From Rhodospirillales bacterium URHD0017 (GTDB lineage Bacteria; Pseudomonadota; Alphaproteobacteria; Reyranellales; Reyranellaceae): a stretch of 64,000 nt of DNA. The notes beneath the pieces are model-generated. The model saw only the letters and a program-made list of their open reading frames with translations, was not told the DNA's origin and did no database searches. The DNA is taken from contig FODP01000007.1 in the NCBI GenBank assembly GCA_900110395.1, forward strand, positions 248,001-312,000, given 5' to 3'. This document shows positions 1-7,842 of the stretch, piece by piece (the stretch's first letter is position 1; every line of letters begins with the position of its first letter). Both the position numbers and the translations under genes were made by a program.

Positions 1-761
1 GGGACACATGGTTGGTGGTGCCGGCGCTGCTGGTGCAGGGTCTCTTCATCAATTCGCTGTTCGGCGCCATGCACGAGTCGGTGCATTACGGCTCGTTCAA
101 GACGCGCTGGATGGCGGACGTGCTCGCCTTCTTCTCCGGTGCGGCGATCCTGAACAATGCCGGCTTCTATCGGCACTATCACATGGCGCATCATCGCTAC
201 ACGCAGGATCCCGCGCGTGATCCCGAGCTCGTGACCTCGGGCACACCGACGACGTGGGGCCAATACCTGTTCCGTGTCAGCTCGATCCCGTTCCTGATGC
301 TGCGCCTGCGCGACATCTTCCTGTTCCCGTTCGGCTATCGCGGCGACGTCGACTACATCCATCCCTCGGCGTGGCCCGAGGCGCGCCGGTGGGGTCGCTG
401 GCTGCTGGCGCTCTATGCCGTGCTGATCGTGGGTTCGATCGCGCTGCAGACGACGGTCGTGCTGTGGGTCTGGTTCTTCCCGCTGCTGGTCGGCCTGCCG
501 TTCCTGCGGCTTTATCTGTTGTGCGAGCACACGCTCTGCCCGAACTCCGACGACGGCTTCGCCAATACGCGCACGACGCTCAGCAATCCGATCGTGCGCT
601 TCCTGATGTGGAACCTGCCGTACCACGCCGAGCATCACCTGTTCCCCAACATCGCCTTCCATAATTTGCCCGAGGCGCATCGCCATCTGCGGCCGCACCT
701 GAAGTACGTCGCCAAGGGTTACATCCAGGTGCAGCGCGAGATCGTGCGTTCTCTGACGTGA
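1..761 (+). CDS. Fatty acid desaturase, 5' end cut off by the window
   Basis: Membrane di-iron desaturase of the fatty acid desaturase superfamily, which introduces double bonds into acyl chains or related lipids at the cytoplasmic membrane. The three histidine boxes are visible: HESVH near the start, HYHMAHH at about nt 174-194, and HAEHH at about nt 628-642. Hydrophobic segments lie between the boxes. The frame is already open at base 3 (codons read DTWL before the first possible TTG start at 12), so the true start lies upstream of the window and the visible part is the C-terminal 250 or so residues. A nested inverted repeat follows the stop. The exact substrate (fatty acid, beta-carotene or other) cannot be told from this piece. 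Confidence 0.85.
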   Translation, partial: DTWLVVPALLVQGLFINSLFGAMHESVHYGSFKTRWMADVLAFFSGAAILNNAGFYRHYHMAHHRYTQDPARDPELVTSGTPTTWGQYLFRVSSIPFLMLRLRDIFLFPFGYRGDVDYIHPSAWPEARRWGRWLLALYAVLIVGSIALQTTVVLWVWFFPLLVGLPFLRLYLLCEHTLCPNSDDGFANTRTTLSNPIVRFLMWNLPYHAEHHLFPNIAFHNLPEAHRHLRPHLKYVAKGYIQVQREIVRSLT

Positions 762-763
762 GC

Positions 764-842
764 GCTGGGGGCGCGCGACTCCAGTCGCGCGTCTTTGTTG
801 AAACAGCAGAAGATCGCGCCACTGGAGTGGCGCGCCCCCAGC
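764..842. repeat. Nested inverted repeat between desaturase and hydrolase genes
   Basis: Two 28-nt arms (764-791 and 815-842) are reverse complements except at two positions. Each arm is itself palindromic around an ACTCCAGT or ACTGGAGT core flanked by GCGCG. The two exceptions are compensatory within each arm (G..C in one, C..G in the other), so local hairpins are kept. It can act as a transcription terminator or be a dispersed palindromic repeat. A related core (GCGCCACGGAGTGGCGC) forms the outer arms of the element at 46501-46681. Confidence 0.7.
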
Positions 843-855
843 GAGGAGAGCTGAC

Positions 856-1842
856 GTGAGGACTAGCGAAGGCTCCTTCGAGTGCGGCGACCTCGCCCTG
901 CAGCGCGGCGGCACGCTCAAGGGCGCGCGCATCGTCTACAAGACCTTCGGCACGCTCTCGCCCAAGCGCGACAACGTCATCCTCTATCCGACGAGCTACT
1001 CGGCGCACCACACCGATATCGAATGGCTGGTGAAGGTCGAGCACTGCCTCGATCCCAGCCGCTATTTCATCGTCATTCCCAACATGTTCACCAACGGCCT
1101 GTCGTCCTCGCCGTCGAACACGCCCCAGGGCGCGGTGGGCGAATTCCCTGAGGTCACGACCTACGACAACGTCATGCAGCAGCGGCGGCTGCTGGCCGAG
1201 CTGTTCGGCGTCGACCGCGTGAAGATGGTCTACGGCTGGTCGATGGGCGCTCAGCAGGCCTATCACTGGGCGGCGCTGTTCGGCGAGGCGGTCGAGCGCA
1301 TCGTCGTCAATTGCGGTTCGGCCAAGACCGCGCCGCACAACTTCGTGTTCTTGGAAGGCGTGCGCACGGCTGTTCAGAACGCGCGCACGCCGCAGGACGG
1401 GCTGCGCGCCATGGGCCGCATCTATGCCGGCTGGGCGCTGAGCCAGACCTTCTATCGCCGCGAGATGTGGCGCGGGCTGGGCTTTGCCAGCCTGGAGGAT
1501 TTTCTGGTGCGGTCGTGGGAGGCCAACTTCCTGCGCCGCGACGCGCGCGACCTGATGGCCCAGCTCTGGACCTGGCAGAACGGCGACATTTCGGCCAACG
1601 ACCTTTACCGCGGCGATCTCCAGATGGCGCTGGCCGGCATCAAGGCCAAGGTGCTGCTGATGCCCTCGGCCACCGACCTCTATTTTCAGACCGACGACAA
1701 CCGGGCGGAACTGCCCCACCTGAAGTACGGCAGGCTGGTCGAAATCCCGTCGGTATGGGGCCATCGCGCCGGCAATCCCAACGCCAACCCCGAGGACGCG
1801 GCGTTCGTCGATAAGCAGGTCGAGGCTCTGCTGAACGAGTAG
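856..1842 (+). CDS. Alpha/beta hydrolase, homoserine O-acetyltransferase (MetX)-like
   Basis: 328-residue alpha/beta-hydrolase-fold protein related to the MetX/homoserine acyltransferase group. The nucleophile elbow reads GWSMGAQ with Ser129. A candidate acid is the Asp in SATDLY (near residue 275) and a candidate His lies in WGHRAG near residue 300. True MetX proteins usually have GGSMGG at the elbow, so methionine biosynthesis is not assured and a general acyltransferase or esterase is as likely. GTG is chosen as start because the purine-rich GAGGAGAG sits at 843-850. It lies 46 nt upstream of the thioredoxin-like/selenoprotein pair on the same strand and could be cotranscribed with it. Confidence 0.75.
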   Translation: MRTSEGSFECGDLALQRGGTLKGARIVYKTFGTLSPKRDNVILYPTSYSAHHTDIEWLVKVEHCLDPSRYFIVIPNMFTNGLSSSPSNTPQGAVGEFPEVTTYDNVMQQRRLLAELFGVDRVKMVYGWSMGAQQAYHWAALFGEAVERIVVNCGSAKTAPHNFVFLEGVRTAVQNARTPQDGLRAMGRIYAGWALSQTFYRREMWRGLGFASLEDFLVRSWEANFLRRDARDLMAQLWTWQNGDISANDLYRGDLQMALAGIKAKVLLMPSATDLYFQTDDNRAELPHLKYGRLVEIPSVWGHRAGNPNANPEDAAFVDKQVEALLNE

Positions 1843-1888
1843 GATTTACTGCTAAGGTAAGGCTGTTCTCGCTGAAGGATCGTGCGCC

Positions 1889-3343
1889 ATGCCAGACACC
1901 CTTCTCCCCCGCGACGGCCTGGTTATCGTCGCCAAACGTGATTGCCCGACCTGCGTGCTGGTCGAGCCGGTGATGCAGAGCCTCGACCGCGCCGGTCCGC
2001 TGGCCGTGGTCAGCCAGGACGATCCGACGTTTCCGTCGGGCGTACGCTCGGTGCTCTACGACGATGAGCTCGAACGCTCCTTCCGGCTCAACATCGAAGC
2101 CGTGCCGACCTTGATCCGCTTCAAGGACGGCCGCGAGGTCGAGCGCACCGTGGGCTGGGAGCGCAACGAATGGATGCGCCTCGCCGGCGACGCCGCCGAG
2201 GGCAAGGGCCTGCCGGCGTGGCAGCCGGGCTGCGGCTCCAAGAGCGTCGAGCCCGGCGTGCACGAGGCGCTGATCGCGCGTTATGGCGATCCCGGACTGA
2301 AGTCGCGCGAGATCGCCGTCGGCAACTGGGACGATCCGATGGAAGCCTGTTTCGAGCGCGGCTGGACCGATGGGCTCCCTGTCGTGCCGCCGACCGACGA
2401 GCGCATCCTGCGCATGCTGGGCGGCACCGAGCGCAAGCCCGACGAGGTGGTGGGCCTGATCCCGCCCAACCTCGCGCCCTGCACCGTCGAGAAGGTGGCG
2501 ATCAACGCCGTGATGGCGGGCTGCAAGCCCGAGTACTTGCCGGTGGTTCTGGGCGTGCTGGAAGCGGCGCTGGATCCGCTGTTCGTGATGCATGGGCTGC
2601 TCTGCACCACGCATTTCTCGGGGCCGCTGGTGATCATCAACGGACCGGCCGCCAAGGCGATCGGCATGAACAGCGGCGTCAATGCGCTGGGCCAGGGCAA
2701 CCGCGCCAACGCCACCATCGGCCGTACCTTGCAGCTCATCGTCAGGAACGTCGGCGGCGGCCTGCCCGGCGCCATCGATCGCGCGACCCTGGGCAATCCC
2801 GGCAAGTACACCTTCTGCTTCGCCGAGGACGAGTCCGATCCCGACTGGGAGCCACTGTCGGTCCGCCGCGGCATCGCGCCCGGCAAGAGCGCCGTCACCT
2901 TGTTCCATGGCGAGGGCGTGCACGGCTTCATCGACCAGAAGTCACGCACGCCGGAAGAGCTGGTGCGCTCGCTGGCCATGGGCCTGTTCGGCGTCGGCCA
3001 TCCCAAGCTCTGCGACGCCGGCAACGCGGTGCTGGTCCTGACGCCCGAGCACTACAAGATCTTCAAGGATGGCGGCTGGAACCGCCGCCGCATCGAGGAT
3101 GAGCTGTTCCAGGCGCTGAAGCGGCCGGGCCGCGACCTGGTCTGGGGCGCCCAGAACGTGGCCGAGGGCCTGCCGCCCAAGTATGCCGACCAGGTCGTCG
3201 ACAAGTTCCAACCCATGCCCGACGGCGTGCTGATCGTTCGCGCCGGCGGCGAGGCTGGGCTATTCTCCGCCATCATCGGCGGCTGGCCGGGCCAGCGCGT
3301 GCGCGAGGAATGTCAGTCGATAACCAGGGAGATTCGCCCATGA
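1889..3343 (+). CDS. Thioredoxin-like domain fused to a conserved domain; partner of the UGSC selenoprotein
   Basis: 484-residue two-part protein. Residues 1 to about 100 look like a thioredoxin fold: a beta strand, the redox motif C19-P-T-C22, and a cis-proline loop EAVPTLIRF with Pro73. The remaining 380 or so residues start with a GWTDGLPVVPPT segment and form a domain I recognise as a conserved bacterial family without a firm function. It contains several cysteines and long conserved Gly-rich stretches. No signal peptide is seen, so it is probably cytoplasmic. Its TGA stop overlaps the ATG of the selenoprotein gene (ATGA at 3340-3343), which implies translational coupling and a joint function. 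The CPTC site is a natural electron donor or acceptor for the U-G-S-C centre; that pairing is inference. Confidence 0.8.
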   Translation: MPDTLLPRDGLVIVAKRDCPTCVLVEPVMQSLDRAGPLAVVSQDDPTFPSGVRSVLYDDELERSFRLNIEAVPTLIRFKDGREVERTVGWERNEWMRLAGDAAEGKGLPAWQPGCGSKSVEPGVHEALIARYGDPGLKSREIAVGNWDDPMEACFERGWTDGLPVVPPTDERILRMLGGTERKPDEVVGLIPPNLAPCTVEKVAINAVMAGCKPEYLPVVLGVLEAALDPLFVMHGLLCTTHFSGPLVIINGPAAKAIGMNSGVNALGQGNRANATIGRTLQLIVRNVGGGLPGAIDRATLGNPGKYTFCFAEDESDPDWEPLSVRRGIAPGKSAVTLFHGEGVHGFIDQKSRTPEELVRSLAMGLFGVGHPKLCDAGNAVLVLTPEHYKIFKDGGWNRRRIEDELFQALKRPGRDLVWGAQNVAEGLPPKYADQVVDKFQPMPDGVLIVRAGGEAGLFSAIIGGWPGQRVREECQSITREIRP

Positions 3344-3861
3344 ATTCGCAACCGAAACTGCGCGATCCCACCGCCGAAAGCTCGCCGGTGCGGCGCGCCC
3401 GCCTCACGCCGCCACCATCGCTCGACGGCAAGACCGTGGCGCTGATGGATATCGGCAAGTCGCGCGGCGCGGAGTTCATCGACCGCCTCGAAGGGCACTT
3501 CAAGAAGGCCGGCGTGGCGACGCGGCGCTATGCCAAGCCGACCAACACCAAGGTGGCGCCGACGGCGCTGATGCAGCAGATCGCCGCCGAGAATCAGCTC
3601 GCGGTGATCGCCTTAAGCGATTGAGGCTCCTGCACATCGTGCAGTCTGCACGACATTCATAATCTCGATACCCGCGGCATCCCCGGCGTGAACATCGTCA
3701 CCACGGGCTTCGTCGACGGCGTGGCGGCACAAAGCGAATCGCTGGGCTTCGACCCGGCGGTGGTCTACGTCCCTCATCCCATCCAGAACCGCACCAAGGC
3801 CGAGATCGAAGCCATCGCCGACGACGCCTTCGCCAAGGTAATGGCGCTGCTGAAAAGCTAG
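3340..3861 (+). CDS. UGSC-type selenoprotein with in-frame UGA (Sec95)
   Basis: Read as one 173-residue protein in which the TGA at 3622-3624 encodes selenocysteine. Up to the TGA there are 94 residues. The frame stays open for 78 more sense codons to TAG at 3859-3861. The residues after the TGA are G-S-C-T-S-C, giving a U95-x-x-C98 centre (a Sec version of CxxC) with a further Cys101. The tail continues as an ordinary folded-protein sequence (HDIHNLDTRGIPGVNIVT, later VYVPHPI). This is the signature of the family known as UGSC (seleno)proteins, presumed redox proteins of unknown substrate. Start: ATG 3340 overlaps the upstream stop and has AGGGAG at 3326-3331; an in-frame ATG at 3310 is less likely. 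Ordinary gene callers would report a truncated ORF 3310-3624. Decoding needs selA, selB, selC and selD elsewhere in the genome. Confidence 0.88.
3622..3652 (+). promoter_or_regulatory. Candidate bacterial SECIS element (UGA plus downstream hairpin)
   Basis: The UGA at 3622-3624 is followed by a perfect 6-bp stem CGTGCA (3638-3643) with TGCACG (3647-3652), closing a 3-nt loop GUC at 3644-3646. The apical loop begins 20 nt after the UGA and has G as its first base. This matches what is known of bacterial SECIS elements: within the coding region, loop roughly 16-37 nt after the UGA, G among the first loop bases. A competing 5-bp hairpin can form at 3631-3643. SelB would bind the apical stem-loop. 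Confidence 0.7.
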
Positions 3862-3870
3862 CGGCTACCT

Positions 3871-3960
3871 GTCGTCCTGAGCGTAGCGAAGGACCTCATC
3901 GCCATCGAGGTAGGACTCTGTCGTCGATGGCATGAGATCCTTCGCTTCGCTCAGGATGAC
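3871..3960. repeat. Palindromic pair of dispersed repeats (copies A and B)
   Basis: Copy A at 3871-3903 reads GTCGTCCTGAGCGTAGCGAA and continues to ATCGCC. Copy B at 3930-3960 is its near reverse complement. Together they form a long imperfect hairpin just after the selenoprotein stop that may terminate transcription. Bases 3951-3960 of copy B are also the last codons and stop of the GIY-YIG gene. Copy C of the same repeat lies at 4252-4284. Confidence 0.8.
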
Positions 3961-4244
3961 TCGGGGGCGAGGTCAGCCCATGTAGGATTGGCAGCACGGA
4001 CGAGCTCGTTCTTGCGAATCCGCTTCCAGCCTTTGAGCTGTTTTTCGCGAGCGATCGCTTCGGTTGGATTTTCAAATTCCTCGACGTAGACAAGTCGGGT
4101 CACACGGTACTTCTTCGCAAACTCGCTGCCCTTGCCATTGCGATGCTCGAAAACGCGCCGCCCGATGTCGTTCGTCACGCCGATATACATCGTGCTGAGC
4201 GAGCTGCTCGTCATGATGTAGACGAAGTAACGGTGTTCACTCAT
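3951..4244 (-). CDS. GIY-YIG domain protein
   Basis: 97-residue stand-alone GIY-YIG nuclease-fold protein of the small UPF0213/YhbQ-like group. Visible motifs are VYIM and YIGVT (the GIY...YIG pair), the arginine-containing DIGRR, and the downstream glutamate helix NPTEAIAREKQLKGW. Cellular role is unknown for these small proteins. Base composition differs from its neighbours: a hand count of 4021-4140 gives 63 G+C in 120 (about 52%), well below the flanking genes. The stop codon TGA and the last residues (E-S-S) are encoded by the end of repeat copy B, and a second repeat copy in the same orientation lies 7 nt beyond its start. This suggests the gene moves or spreads together with the repeat. 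Confidence 0.85.
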   Translation of the reverse strand: MSEHRYFVYIMTSSSLSTMYIGVTNDIGRRVFEHRNGKGSEFAKKYRVTRLVYVEEFENPTEAIAREKQLKGWKRIRKNELVRAANPTWADLAPESS

Positions 4245-4251
4245 GGCTGGC

Positions 4252-4284
4252 GGCGATGAGATCCTTCGCTGCGCTCAGGATGAC
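4252..4284. repeat. Dispersed repeat, copy C
   Basis: 33-nt copy of the repeat at 3930-3960, in the same orientation, differing only at a few bases. It begins 8 nt beyond the GIY-YIG start codon, so the gene sits between two direct copies (3930 and 4252, unit about 322 bp). Confidence 0.8.
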
Positions 4285-4311
4285 GGCTTTTGCTTCATCG
4301 GCGACGGCCAC

Positions 4312-5361
4312 TCAGTCCTTCTCCGGCACGACGGACGGCTGCACCGTGATGTCGACCGGCGGCTCGGGCGGTGGCGCCGGCCGCGGTGCGATCGGCTTGA
4401 TGAAGGCGGCGACCGCGGCGGCGGTGGCCTTGGGATCCTCTTCCATCGGGTTGTGGCCGAGCCCCTCGAAGATCTCGAGCTCGGAGCGCTTGATGTCGTT
4501 CTGGAAGCGGAAGGCGTCGGCGATCGGCACCCAGCGGTCCGCGGCCCCCCAGATGATCAAGGTCGGCACGTCCAGCCGCTTGAGCGGCGCCGGATCGAGT
4601 GGCTCCTGGGTGCGGGCGCGCTGCAAGGTGGCCTCGCGGTTGCCGGGGAAGCGCTGCAGCTCGGCGTAGCGGCGGATACGCTCGGGAGTCACCATCGCCG
4701 GATCGGCATAGACCTCGGTGAGCGAGCGCCGCACGAGCCGCTCGGGCTTGAAGTAGATGCCGATGTCGCCGACCACCGGCATGCGCGCGAGCCGGATGGG
4801 CAATGGCGCCTCGCCGGTGCGCGGATAGCCCGCGGCATCGACCAGGATGAGCTGGCTGACGCGGTCGGGCCGCGTCGCGGCGAAGGTCCAGGCCACCGCG
4901 CCGCCCATCGAATGGCCGACCAGCACGAAGCGGTCGAGGTTCAACGTGTCGACCAGCACTTCCAGGAAATCGGCATAGGCCTCGATCGTGTATTCGTCGC
5001 GCGGCCACGCACCGGTGAGCCCATGCCCCGGCAGATCGACCGATATTAATCGCGCCTTGCCTGAGAGCTCGCGCACCCAGCCTTCCCACATGTGCAGCGA
5101 TCCCATCGAGCCGTGAATCAGCACGACGGGGATGCCGTCGGGATCGCCCTGCTCGCGCACATGGGCGCGCACCCCGCCGACGTCGACGAACTTCGAGCGG
5201 TCGTTGGCATAGCGCGCGATCAAGGTCTCGGCCGGCAGGCTGGGCGAGTAGGCCCACAGCGCCACGCCGGCCAGCACGCCCAGCACGAACAAGGCGATGA
5301 GCGGCCAGTGACGTCGGGAGCGCCGGCGCGGCGCCTCGTCCCTACGACGACGCGGGGGCAT
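4312..5361 (-). CDS. Membrane-anchored alpha/beta hydrolase
   Basis: 349 residues. An arginine-rich N-terminus is followed by one hydrophobic segment (PLIALFVLGVLAGVALWAY, about residues 20-38) that should act as a signal anchor, placing the catalytic domain outside the cytoplasm. The fold is clear: oxyanion-loop HGSMGS, nucleophile elbow GHSMGG at about residue 150, and GLGHNPMEEDP carrying the catalytic histidine near the end. The C-terminus is proline-rich. Substrate is unknown; esterase, epoxide hydrolase or lipase-like activity are all possible. Its start overlaps the 3' end of the upstream MscS gene by 20 nt, so the two form an operon. Confidence 0.8.
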   Translation of the reverse strand: MPPRRRRDEAPRRRSRRHWPLIALFVLGVLAGVALWAYSPSLPAETLIARYANDRSKFVDVGGVRAHVREQGDPDGIPVVLIHGSMGSLHMWEGWVRELSGKARLISVDLPGHGLTGAWPRDEYTIEAYADFLEVLVDTLNLDRFVLVGHSMGGAVAWTFAATRPDRVSQLILVDAAGYPRTGEAPLPIRLARMPVVGDIGIYFKPERLVRRSLTEVYADPAMVTPERIRRYAELQRFPGNREATLQRARTQEPLDPAPLKRLDVPTLIIWGAADRWVPIADAFRFQNDIKRSELEIFEGLGHNPMEEDPKATAAAVAAFIKPIAPRPAPPPEPPVDITVQPSVVPEKD

Positions 5362-7747
5362 GGCCGTCGCCTTGCGGTGGCTCCGCCAGGTATTGCTCGA
5401 CGCCGCGCAGCCGCAGCTCGGGCACCGGCTTGGGATCGATGATCTTGAGCTCGATCAGCTTGGCCAGGATCGCCTTGTTAAGATCGTTGCTCACCACCAG
5501 GCGATCCTCCAGCCGGGCCACGAACACGAACAGCTCGAAGTCGAGGCCACTGGTCGTGATCTGGATGAAGCGCACGATCGGCGCCGGCACGCGCAGCACG
5601 CGCGGATGGCCGAGCGCCGCCTCGCGCAGCAAGCCCTCCATGGCTGCGACGTCGGTGCCCAGCCCGACCGTGAGCTTGATCTCGACGCGGCTCGACGTGT
5701 CGGAATAGGTGCGGTTCACCACGGGGTTCTGCAGGAACAGGCTGTTGGGCACCAGCACGTGGGTGCGCTGGAAGGTCTCGACCTCGGTGGCGCGGATGTT
5801 GATGCGCCGCACAAAGCCCTCATGCCCGCTCACCGTTACCCAGTCGCCCGCCTTGATCGGCCGCTCGACCAGCAGGAAGACGCCGGAGATGACGTTGTTG
5901 GCGATGTTCTGCAGGCCGAGGCCAATGCCGACCGAGAGCGCGCCCAGCACGATCGCGAGGTTGGTGAAGTCGATGCCGAGCGCGCCGACGCCGATCAGGA
6001 TGGCGACGATCACGCCGATATAATTCAGACCTGCATCGATCGACTGGCGCAGCGGCATCGGCGCATCGACGGTCGGCAGCACGCGGTCGCGCACGATGCG
6101 GCGGATCAGGCGCGCCAGCAGGATGCAGACGACGAAGGCCAGGATCGCCATGCCGATATTGCCGAGCGAGATCGTGACACCGCCGACCTGCACGCCGCGG
6201 ATGAGCTGGCCGGCGCCGTTCAGGATGGCGTCGGTGTCGACGCCCCAGGAGGCCGGGATGAGGACGGCAAGCAGCGCCAACAGCACGAGGTCGACCACCA
6301 GCATCATCAGGTGCTGGCCGCGCAGGGTCGCGTCCGCCGGCAGGCCGACGCGACGGCGCACCCACCGGCCCGACGGCGTGTCGGGCGCCGCCGCTTCCTC
6401 GAGCAGGTCGCCGATCAGGCGATGCAGCAGCAGCGCCACGGCGATCAACAGGCAGGTGAAGTAGATCGCGTTGTGCAGTTGCGCCGCAAGCGTGGCGTAG
6501 CCGAACAGCGCGAACAGGATCGACGACAGCACGGCGACGCTGAGCAGCAGCCGGGCGACCGACCACCAGGCGCCGCCGATCATGAGCGAGCGTTCCTCGC
6601 CTTCGGGCTGGGCCGCGTGCCAGGCGCGATTGCCCAGTGCCGGCAGCGTGAACAACGAGATGACGGTGGCCAGCACCAGGGCGCCGACCGCCGATATCGC
6701 GTCGGTCTCGCTGCCGCTGTGTGTCAGGGCGACGTAGAAGAAGTCGACCGTGAGGCCGACCGCCATCAGCCGGCGCAGCGCCTGCGACAGCTCCTGTGCG
6801 CTTTGATTGGTGAAGGGCAGGATGCGCCACGCCGGGCGATGGGGCGACAGCGCCGTGGCGGTAAGGCCTACGACCAGCAGGAACGTGATCACCCGGTTCA
6901 TGAGCTCGGGCAGCAGGATGTCGATCGGTGATGGCGGCATGGTCGCCAACAGAAGCTTGCCGATCAGCCAGACCGCCAGGATCGGCACCAGCACCAGGCC
7001 GACACCGTCGATGGCGGCGGTGACGGTGCGGTCGCGCTGGCCGGGCTCGGTCGCCTCGCCGCGGCCGAAGCGGCGGCGCAGGAAGCGGCCGCCGGCCCAC
7101 AGCAGCACGGTGACGATGGCCCAGCCGCCCAGCGCGGCGAGGTCGCGCTCCTCGAACTGCGGGCCGGCACTCAGCCAAGCGCGGGTCGCCGCTGAGAGCG
7201 CCTGGAGCGAGGCGATGAGCTCGGGCCCGAGCTTGCTCCAGACGTTGCGCGACAGGGGCGAGGCGTCGCGCCGCAGCAGCGTGCGCAACATGACCTCGCC
7301 GCGCAGCTTGGTCAGGCGTTCGATGAGCTGGTCGGCGCGGGCGATCACCACCTCGCACTGCTTGACGCGGCCCTCGCTGACCGTGGCCTGCTCGGTCAGC
7401 CGATCGCGCTCGGCCTTCACGGCATCCGATTCGGGAACGGCATCGCTCGCCGGCTTGGCTTCCAGGGGTGCCAGGAGCTTGCGGGTGTCGGCGAGGTCGC
7501 CGCGCGCGAGGTTGGCGGCGGCGGCCGCGGCCGCCCGCACGTCCCCCGCCTGCTCGCGCAGGGTGTCGATTTCCACCGGCAGCAGGTTCGCCTGCTCGGC
7601 GCGGGTGGCGATGCGGTCGAGCTGGCGCATCCACAGCTCGACCAGCTGGCCGAACGGCCGCTGCGGTGGCGTCACCGTCTGGGCCAGCGCCGGGCCGGCT
7701 GCGACCAGCAGCAGGAGAAGCCACGCCAGGCGAATGGGAAAGCGCAC
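5342..7747 (-). CDS. Mechanosensitive ion channel, DUF3772-MscS type
   Basis: About 801 residues. I chose the GTG at 7747 because a signal peptide follows at once (hydrophobic LAWLLLLLVAAGPALA, cleavage after ALAQ); an open frame extends upstream to 7984 but lacks such a signal. The periplasmic N-terminal region of 230 or so residues with Arg/Glu-rich helices fits DUF3772. About ten hydrophobic helices follow, then the MscS domain with its Gly/Ala-rich pore helix (VLGALSVGIGLGLQNIANN) and the beta domain (GDWVTVSGHEGFVRRI, VLVPNS). It releases osmolytes on hypo-osmotic shock and sits in the inner membrane. It is divergent from the Ldh2-type gene. A second, unrelated-length MscS protein lies at 39731. 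Confidence 0.88.
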   Translation of the reverse strand: MRFPIRLAWLLLLLVAAGPALAQTVTPPQRPFGQLVELWMRQLDRIATRAEQANLLPVEIDTLREQAGDVRAAAAAAANLARGDLADTRKLLAPLEAKPASDAVPESDAVKAERDRLTEQATVSEGRVKQCEVVIARADQLIERLTKLRGEVMLRTLLRRDASPLSRNVWSKLGPELIASLQALSAATRAWLSAGPQFEERDLAALGGWAIVTVLLWAGGRFLRRRFGRGEATEPGQRDRTVTAAIDGVGLVLVPILAVWLIGKLLLATMPPSPIDILLPELMNRVITFLLVVGLTATALSPHRPAWRILPFTNQSAQELSQALRRLMAVGLTVDFFYVALTHSGSETDAISAVGALVLATVISLFTLPALGNRAWHAAQPEGEERSLMIGGAWWSVARLLLSVAVLSSILFALFGYATLAAQLHNAIYFTCLLIAVALLLHRLIGDLLEEAAAPDTPSGRWVRRRVGLPADATLRGQHLMMLVVDLVLLALLAVLIPASWGVDTDAILNGAGQLIRGVQVGGVTISLGNIGMAILAFVVCILLARLIRRIVRDRVLPTVDAPMPLRQSIDAGLNYIGVIVAILIGVGALGIDFTNLAIVLGALSVGIGLGLQNIANNVISGVFLLVERPIKAGDWVTVSGHEGFVRRINIRATEVETFQRTHVLVPNSLFLQNPVVNRTYSDTSSRVEIKLTVGLGTDVAAMEGLLREAALGHPRVLRVPAPIVRFIQITTSGLDFELFVFVARLEDRLVVSNDLNKAILAKLIELKIIDPKPVPELRLRGVEQYLAEPPQGDGHAPASS

Positions 7748-7842
7748 GCAGGCCTCGTTCTTCCGCCCCGGTTTACCACGGGGTCGGAGGCCCGTCTTGC
7801 CGCCCTCTGGGGGCGAAATTTGGGCGGATTCCTGCGGCTTTT

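Noticed and set aside
580-1764. 394-codon minus-strand frame across the desaturase and hydrolase genes
   Set aside because: Spans two real genes and their repeat in antisense; no motifs.
3622-3861. Selenoprotein read instead as a pseudogene with a nonsense mutation
   Set aside because: The TGA falls exactly at the position of the U-G-S-C motif, the downstream frame is intact to a normal stop, and a SECIS-like hairpin is in place; a random nonsense mutation would not give this combination.
4243-5049. 268-codon plus-strand frame starting in repeat copy C
   Set aside because: Antisense to the alpha/beta hydrolase; the opening codons come from the repeat itself.
5360-6931. 523-codon open frame on the plus strand
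   Set aside because: Antisense to the MscS gene at 5342; Asp/Arg/His-rich shadow composition.
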